Positions 1 through 5,389 of a stretch of DNA of 5,389 bases are shown piece by piece. The stretch covers positions 1 through 5,389 of the forward strand of contig JADZDZ010000015.1 in NCBI GenBank assembly GCA_020850785.1. The letters are read 5' to 3'. The notes beneath the pieces are model-generated. The model did not search any database and had not been told where the DNA came from. It saw nothing but the letters and a program-made list of their open reading frames with translations. How positions within the stretch are numbered: the first letter of the stretch is position 1; the number at the start of each line of letters is the position of its first letter. Both the position numbers and the translations under genes were made by a program. This DNA comes from Candidatus Sumerlaeota bacterium (GTDB lineage Bacteria > Sumerlaeota > Sumerlaeia > SLMS01).

Positions 1-1829
1 GAACGCTCGAATACAAACCTGATGCCGATGAAGTGGCGGTGCTGAAGCTCGTGGAAAGCTGGCTGGCGCTGGTGCGCGACCAGAAGCTATCGCGCGACCC
101 CGATGCACAGCGGGTGGCGACGACGCTGATTCAGGCGGCGCACAGTTCGCCGCTCGCGCTGGCGGACTGGCTGCTCGCACGTACGAAGAAACTTCCCGCG
201 CGTGAAGGCGTCACCGCCGATCCCACGCGCCTGAATCGTCAGGCGATGGCGGACCTTCCACCGTTGAGCGGAGAGAAGAAGCTGCTGGCGGAACTGGACG
301 CGGCGAACCAGAAGTGGCAGCGTTCCACGCGCGCCATCGATGCGCAGGGTCGCGCGCTTGCACGCAGCCCGCGCTATCAGGCGTTTCTGGGCTTCCTGAA
401 GGAAACGCTTGAGGACAATCCCGACGCGCACCTGCTGGTGTTCACGAGTTTTGAAGCGAATGTTCATCCGCTCTGGTTGCTGCTGCGCAAGGCGCTGACG
501 GACATGGCGGAAGTCTACGAAATGAGCGGCCTGCAATCGCGCGTGGAGCGGGAAAAGAACGCGTTTGAGTTTCAGGAATTTCCCTCCGGAAGCGTGCTGA
601 TTTCCGACGAACTCGGCGGCGAGGGACGCAACTTCCAGTTCGCATCGCACGTCATCCATTTCGATCTCCCCATCGCGCCGTGGACGGTGGAGCAACGCAT
701 CGGCCGCTGCGACCGCGTGGGGCGAGACGAAGAGGACGATGTGGATTCGCAGGTGCTTCTGGCAAAGGGACAGTTGGACGAGGCCTTCTTCGAATTTCAG
801 GCGGAGGCGCTTGGCGTCTTCAACGATTCCATCGCTCCCGTGGAAAGCGAATTGGAGCGCATCATGGAGGGCGCCATTGCCACTTGCATCGACGAGGGAA
901 CGGGCGCCGTTATTGACCTGATTGATGATGTCCGCCAGCACATCGAATCGGCGCGCGAACGATCCAATGCGGAGTTGCTGCTGCGCGGCGCCGTCGGCGT
1001 TGAGGAAGCGAAACGCGTCGCGGAGGACCTCAAGGATGATCGCGAATTGCAGAAGCTGCGCGCGGCCACCATTGAGTATGCGAGGCTGTTTGATTCGATG
1101 GTTGATGAACAGGATGGCGGACGCGTTGCGATCACCGTGGGCGAGTATCATTCGCTGCACGGCCTTCCGGGAATTGCGCAGGAGATGATCGGCTATTTTG
1201 ACCGCAGGAGCGCCATCCGCCACGAGCGCCTCAACTTCTTTTCGCCGGGTCATCCCTTCGTGCGCTCCATGGCGCTGGCGGCAATGACGGAAAGCCCGGA
1301 TCGTGCGGCCATCGTTTCGCGCAAGGGGATCGAGCAGTCGGCGATTCTTTTCACCTATCGCATCAGCCTGTCAGCGGAGTTCATCGGCAAGGCGCGCGAC
1401 CTGCCGCTCGATTTGCGCGCTCCTCTGCTTTCGAAAAGCTCCCACTTGTTTGCATCGCGCATGCTGCGCGTCGCGATCACGCTGGATGGCGAAATCATTC
1501 CGCGCATCGAAGGAAATGAGTCGTACTACGACACGCTCCGAAAGGATGACGTTGCGATCGAGGATGGGGAGCGCATCGCTTCCCTGCTGTCCGAGGATTG
1601 GCAATCGCTCTGTCTTGAGCTGTCGGAGAAGGCGGAGGAACACGCGCGCGAGGTCAACGATGCGGCGGTCGCTGATGCCATCGATCAGTTTGAAGACCTG
1701 CTTTGCGAGGCGATGACGCGCGTTCACCCCGATCATTCCCTGGTGGAGAATGAAGTGGCGGCGTTGATCGACCTGGTTCGCGAACTGAACGTTGATCTCG
1801 ATTCGGCAGTGTTGTTCCTGCCAAAATAA
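1..1829 (+). CDS. RapA-type SNF2-family helicase/ATPase, C-terminal part (5' truncated by window edge)
   Basis: The frame is open from the left edge to TAA at 1827-1829, giving about 608 visible residues. The GTG at 33 is internal, because the frame stays open upstream of it. Counting from the codon at 33, the second RecA-like helicase lobe is clear: a beta strand LLVFTSF (134-140), motif V as DELGGEGRNFQFASH (192-206) and motif VI as QRIGRCDRVGR (221-231). GEGRNFQFASH is the hallmark of bacterial RapA/HepA, the ATPase that binds RNA polymerase and recycles stalled complexes. After the lobe come long charged helices, a FFSPGHPFVRS segment (about 403-413) like the HP-containing part of RapA C-terminal domains, and a final helical region ending NVDLDSAVLFLPK. 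The Walker A/B lobe lies outside the window, roughly 350 residues if the protein is E. coli RapA-sized. Motif VI ends in GR, not the common GQ, followed by an acidic DEEDDVD run. RapA-like is my call; another SNF2 subfamily is possible. Confidence 0.85.
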   Translation, partial: TLEYKPDADEVAVLKLVESWLALVRDQKLSRDPDAQRVATTLIQAAHSSPLALADWLLARTKKLPAREGVTADPTRLNRQAMADLPPLSGEKKLLAELDAANQKWQRSTRAIDAQGRALARSPRYQAFLGFLKETLEDNPDAHLLVFTSFEANVHPLWLLLRKALTDMAEVYEMSGLQSRVEREKNAFEFQEFPSGSVLISDELGGEGRNFQFASHVIHFDLPIAPWTVEQRIGRCDRVGRDEEDDVDSQVLLAKGQLDEAFFEFQAEALGVFNDSIAPVESELERIMEGAIATCIDEGTGAVIDLIDDVRQHIESARERSNAELLLRGAVGVEEAKRVAEDLKDDRELQKLRAATIEYARLFDSMVDEQDGGRVAITVGEYHSLHGLPGIAQEMIGYFDRRSAIRHERLNFFSPGHPFVRSMALAAMTESPDRAAIVSRKGIEQSAILFTYRISLSAEFIGKARDLPLDLRAPLLSKSSHLFASRMLRVAITLDGEIIPRIEGNESYYDTLRKDDVAIEDGERIASLLSEDWQSLCLELSEKAEEHAREVNDAAVADAIDQFEDLLCEAMTRVHPDHSLVENEVAALIDLVRELNVDLDSAVLFLPK

Positions 1830-1851
1830 GGCGCCAGTCGGCATTGAAATT

Positions 1852-1890
1852 GTGGTGTGAATTGACACGCCACGAGTCCACGCCTACCCA
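1852..1890 (+). promoter_or_regulatory. Possible promoter/operator in the gap before the response regulator gene
   Basis: The 91-base gap 1830-1920 is the only substantial non-coding stretch. It holds an exact sigma-70 -35 hexamer TTGACA at 1862-1867, but 17 bases on, the hexamer is TACCCA (1885-1890), a poor -10. Overlapping the -35 is an imperfect dyad TGTGAATTGACA (1856-1867; 10 of 12 positions symmetric), flanked by GTGG (1852-1855) and CCAC (1870-1873) with a two-base bulge. A repressor or activator site overlapping a -35 is plausible, but the arms are short and chance occurrence cannot be excluded. I see no hairpin followed by a T-run after the helicase stop, so read-through from upstream is also possible. 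Confidence 0.25.
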
Positions 1891-1906
1891 TGTGTCAAAA
1901 GGGCGC

Positions 1907-1911
1907 AAAGG
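1907..1911 (+). promoter_or_regulatory. Ribosome binding site of the response regulator gene
   Basis: AAAGG lies 9 bases before the ATG at 1921, a partial Shine-Dalgarno match at good spacing. It supports 1921 as the start together with an in-frame TGA at 1858-1860 and the absence of any ATG, GTG or TTG codon in frame between them. Confidence 0.45.
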
Positions 1912-1920
1912 CCGGTCAAA

Positions 1921-3270
<1,350 letters not shown>

Positions 3271-3278
3271 CGAACGCC

Positions 3279-4112
3279 GTGCGTCGTTGGACGGTGATTC
3301 TCATTTCGCCGAAGGAAAGCGGCAACGTGGGTGCGGCCGCGCGCGTGCTGAAGAATTTCGGCGCCGGTGGCCTGCGTGTCGTTGCCCCACGTTGCGAAAT
3401 CAACAACGCGGATTCGCGAAGGTTCAGCTCCGGCGCGGCGGAGATTCTTCGCGGCGCGCAAATCTTTGACACGCTCGATGCGGCGCTCGCGGATCGTGAA
3501 CTCGTGATTGGCCTCACGGGTGTCGGCGGAAAGTATCACAAGGTGGATTGCGTCGGCCTGCTTCCGGAAAAACTTCTGGAGGGAAAGGATCACCTCACGA
3601 AGTGCGCACTGCTTTTTGGGCGCGAGGAAAACGGAATGGTGGCGGAGGAGCTTGAGCGCTGCGATTTCCGCTGGTCGCTCCCAAGCGATCCCGATTTCCC
3701 GTCGTTGAATCTGGCTCAGGCGATCGGCGTTGCATTGTGCGCCGTCGCGGAGGAGGAGCGCCGACGCGGCCTCTCGCAATTGGGGCGGGGCATCGCAATC
3801 TCCAGTTCAACATTGTCGCCGGTTGCGGGAAGCAGCGACCCCGGCGATCGTCCCGCCACCGCCGATGAGCTTCAGCATCTGGCGAAGCATTGCGAAAAGC
3901 TGATGACGCGCATTGGCTGGAACAAGGGGCGACGCATGAAGGGATCGTTGCAGAAGATTCGCAATGTGCTCGCGCGCGCGTCGGCGACTGAGCGCGAAGT
4001 GAACCTGCTGCACGGACTCTGCAAGCAGGCGTTGATCGGCATCAACAACCCGGAACACTTTTCGGAATTCAAGGACGCCGTTCCCGACAATGACACGGAG
4101 GATGACGCATGA
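3279..4112 (+). CDS. trmJ: TrmJ-like SpoU/TrmH-family tRNA 2'-O-methyltransferase
   Basis: A SPOUT-fold, S-adenosylmethionine-dependent RNA methyltransferase. By family, TrmJ methylates the ribose 2'-OH of nucleotide 32 in the tRNA anticodon loop. All three SpoU motifs are visible in the 277 residues: motif 1 as SGNVGAAARVLKNFG (14-28) with N16 and R22; motif 2 as LLFGREENGM (111-120) with R115; motif 3 as SLNLAQAIGVAL (142-153). The helical tail (about 196-252) carries RRMKGSLQKIRNVLARA and ATEREVNLLHGL, which match the extra C-terminal dimerisation/tRNA-binding region of TrmJ and separate it from plain TrmH or TrmL. A Ser/Gly/Pro-rich linker (about 170-193) joins the two parts. The length slightly exceeds the roughly 246 residues of E. 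coli TrmJ. The GTG start has a GAGGAG site and lies 8 bases after the regulator's stop; the 3' end overlaps the dehydrogenase gene by 4 bases. Target nucleotide 32 is inferred from family; another tRNA or rRNA site is possible. Confidence 0.87.
   Translation: MRRWTVILISPKESGNVGAAARVLKNFGAGGLRVVAPRCEINNADSRRFSSGAAEILRGAQIFDTLDAALADRELVIGLTGVGGKYHKVDCVGLLPEKLLEGKDHLTKCALLFGREENGMVAEELERCDFRWSLPSDPDFPSLNLAQAIGVALCAVAEEERRRGLSQLGRGIAISSSTLSPVAGSSDPGDRPATADELQHLAKHCEKLMTRIGWNKGRRMKGSLQKIRNVLARASATEREVNLLHGLCKQALIGINNPEHFSEFKDAVPDNDTEDDA
4097..4101 (+). promoter_or_regulatory. Ribosome binding site of the dehydrogenase gene
   Basis: GGAGG lies within the last codons of the methyltransferase gene, 7 bases before the ATG at 4109. 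This near-ideal site, with the ATGA stop/start overlap at 4109-4112, fixes the start and indicates coupled translation. Confidence 0.75.
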
Positions 4113-5065
4113 AGATCGTCGTGTTGGATGGCTATGCGCTGAACCCCGGCGACTTGTGCTGGGACGCGATTGCTCCCCTCGGTGAGTTGACGGTGCATGA
4201 TCGCACACCGCGGGAACAGGTCGCGGCGCGCGCGGCGGATGCGGACATCGTGCTCACCAACAAGGCAATCGTGGATGGTGAAATCATCTCGCAGTTGCCG
4301 AAGTTGAAACTCATTGGCGTGACGGCCACGGGAATCAACGTGGTGGATGTGGCCGCGGCAACCGCGCGCGGAATCGTGGTGTCCAACGTGCCGCTCTATG
4401 GCACTGATTCCGTTGCGCAGTTTGTTTTTGCGTTGTTGCTCGCGCTGGCGCATCGCGTGGAAATGCACAGCGATCTGGTCCTGCGGGAGGGACACTGGAC
4501 CACGGCGCCAGATTGGACATTTTCCGCCACGCCACAAATCGAATTCGCCGGAAAAACCTTTGGGATCATCGGCTTCGGGCGGATTGGGCGGCGCGTTGGT
4601 GACTTGGCGCACGCATTCGGAATGAAGGTGCTCGCAAACAGCACCACGCGCTCTCAGATGGCTTCCCATCCGTTTGAATGGCGAGCCGTCGAGGAGATTT
4701 TCGCGCAGGCCGACGTGGTTTCGCTGCATTGCCCACTGACGGCATCCAACAAGGAATTCGTGAATCGCGCACTGCTGAAGCGCATGAAGCCGACGGCCTT
4801 TCTCATCAACACGGCGCGCGGACCATTGGTGAATGAAGCAGACCTTGCCGATGCGCTCAAGAATGGAACGATTGCCGGTGCCGCCTGCGATGTGGCGTCC
4901 GTGGAACCGATTCGTCCCGACAATCCGCTGTTGGGCGCGAAGAATTTGATTCTCACCCCTCACATGGCCTGGTCCACGAAGGACGCGCGCGCACGGCTGA
5001 TGGACCAGACGGCACAGAACATCCGCGCGTTCCTTTCCGGCTCACCGATCAATGTCGTTAACTGA
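4109..5065 (+). CDS. D-2-hydroxyacid dehydrogenase (glycerate dehydrogenase / hydroxypyruvate reductase type)
   Basis: A cytoplasmic NAD(P)-dependent oxidoreductase interconverting a D-2-hydroxy acid and its 2-keto acid; for the closest subgroup the substrate is hydroxypyruvate/glycerate or glyoxylate/glycolate. The 318 residues are a full-length family member: N-terminal substrate domain opening MKIVVLDGYALNPGD, typical of HprA-like enzymes; Rossmann loop GFGRIG (155-160); substrate-binding and catalytic R237 in NTARGPLV; E266 in DVASVEP; catalytic H285 in TPHMAW, forming the expected Arg-Glu-His set. The C-terminus returns to the substrate domain. After the second Rossmann strand (KVLAN, 173-177) the usual NAD-selecting aspartate is replaced by S178, with R181 nearby, so NADP use is possible. 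The start is fixed by the GGAGG site and the ATGA overlap with the methyltransferase gene, so the two are probably co-transcribed. The stop lies 4 bases from that of the convergent copper ATPase gene. Exact substrate cannot be told from sequence; phosphoglycerate dehydrogenase SerA is unlikely, as no ACT domain is present. Confidence 0.92.
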   Translation: MKIVVLDGYALNPGDLCWDAIAPLGELTVHDRTPREQVAARAADADIVLTNKAIVDGEIISQLPKLKLIGVTATGINVVDVAAATARGIVVSNVPLYGTDSVAQFVFALLLALAHRVEMHSDLVLREGHWTTAPDWTFSATPQIEFAGKTFGIIGFGRIGRRVGDLAHAFGMKVLANSTTRSQMASHPFEWRAVEEIFAQADVVSLHCPLTASNKEFVNRALLKRMKPTAFLINTARGPLVNEADLADALKNGTIAGAACDVASVEPIRPDNPLLGAKNLILTPHMAWSTKDARARLMDQTAQNIRAFLSGSPINVVN

Positions 5066-5069
5066 GGCG

Positions 5070-5389
5070 CTACTTCAGCCGCGCTTTCGCCAGCGTGAGT
5101 GAGTTGGTGACGACGCTGACGCTGCTCGCGGCCATGGCGGCGCCCGCAAGCATTGGCGAAAGCAGGCCAAACGCTGCCGCAGGAATCAGCAGCACGTTGT
5201 AGACGAACGCAAATCCGAGATTCTGGTAAATCTTGTTTGCGATGGCGCGGCTCAGCAGAATCGCCTTCACCGCTGTTTGCAGGTTGGACGTCGCGATAGT
5301 GATTTGCGCAGCTTCCATGGCGATGTCGGCACCGGTATTCATTGCGATGCCAAGATCGGCTTCCGCCAGTGCTGGCGCGTCGTTGATGC
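5070..5389 (-). CDS. copA: Cu(+)-exporting P1B-type ATPase, C-terminal part (5' truncated by window edge)
   Basis: The last 105 residues of an inner-membrane pump that uses ATP to export cytosolic Cu(+), ending with TAG at 5070-5072. The fragment begins INDAPALAEADLGIAM, the end of the GDGxNDAPAL hinge motif of the P domain, then TGADIAMEAA, the usual P1B continuation. Two membrane segments follow. TM7 carries N(x)6YN(x)4P (5181-5222) and TM8 carries M(x)2SS(x)5N (5103-5135); both match the published P1B-1 signatures for Cu(+)/Ag(+) and do not fit the Lys/Asp-x-Gly pattern of Zn/Cd pumps. The CPC motif, phosphorylated DKTGT, actuator domain and any N-terminal metal-binding domains lie off the right edge. 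The gene is convergent with the dehydrogenase gene and is therefore a separate transcription unit whose promoter is outside the window. It ends LTLAKARLK, with no extra C-terminal metal-binding domain. Confidence 0.93.
   Translation of the reverse strand, partial: INDAPALAEADLGIAMNTGADIAMEAAQITIATSNLQTAVKAILLSRAIANKIYQNLGFAFVYNVLLIPAAAFGLLSPMLAGAAMAASSVSVVTNSLTLAKARLK

Noticed and set aside
87..1253. A 388-codon open frame on the minus strand inside the helicase gene
   Set aside because: Arg/His/Leu/Gln-rich translation with no recognisable motif, lying opposite a gene with clear helicase motifs. It is a shadow frame produced by the GC-rich codon use of the real gene.
1894..1920. Direct repeat GTCAAA at 1894-1899 and 1915-1920 just before the response regulator start
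   Set aside because: Two copies of a hexamer 21 bases apart are easily expected by chance, and one copy abuts the start codon. Not enough to call an operator.
1890..1920. Possible leader peptide starting at the ATG at 1890
   Set aside because: It is out of frame with the regulator, has no Shine-Dalgarno site before it, and overlaps the regulator's own ribosome binding site; its translation shows nothing recognisable.
3872..4963. A 363-codon open frame on the minus strand opposite the methyltransferase and dehydrogenase genes
   Set aside because: It crosses the junction of two well-supported genes, has low-quality Arg/His/Gln-rich composition and no family motif. It is a shadow frame.
5085..5098. 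Possible small hairpin (CGCT ... AGCG) near the convergent junction
   Set aside because: Only a four-base-pair stem, inside the ATPase coding region, with no following T-run on either strand; not a credible terminator.

Overview
This is a compact bacterial window with moderately high GC, almost entirely coding, holding five genes that each resemble a known family. There is no RNA gene, insertion sequence, prophage, CRISPR array or defence island. Shine-Dalgarno sites, a sigma-54 activator, a TrmJ-type methyltransferase and a RapA-type ATPase point to a bacterium, probably diderm. The sequence does not let me name a phylum. Base and codon use look even across the genes, so I see no sign of recent transfer.

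Layout. Positions 1-1829 (+) hold the C-terminal part of a RapA/SNF2-type helicase whose start lies off the left edge. A 91-base gap (1830-1920) is the only sizeable non-coding stretch and the only likely place for a promoter or operator. Three genes on the + strand then follow tightly: an NtrC-family sigma-54 response regulator (1921-3270), a TrmJ/SpoU-type tRNA 2'-O-methyltransferase (GTG start at 3279, 8 bases after the regulator's stop), and a D-2-hydroxyacid dehydrogenase of the glycerate dehydrogenase/hydroxypyruvate reductase type (4109-5065), whose ATG overlaps the methyltransferase stop in an ATGA junction. At the right edge the last 105 residues of a Cu(+)-exporting P1B-type ATPase (5070-5389) run on the minus strand, tail to tail with the dehydrogenase and only 4 bases away.

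How they work together. The spacing argues that regulator, methyltransferase and dehydrogenase share a transcript, but their functions (two-component signalling to sigma-54 promoters, tRNA modification, 2-hydroxy/2-keto acid redox) form no obvious pathway. This looks like an ordinary housekeeping/metabolic neighbourhood. The helicase upstream and the copper ATPase downstream appear to be separate units.

I did not find a convincing undescribed system. The points worth a second look are modest: an imperfect dyad and promoter-like sequences in the 91-base gap, a regulator with no sensor kinase beside it, a dehydrogenase lacking the usual NAD-selecting acidic residue, an altered end to helicase motif VI, and the very tight convergent gene junction.
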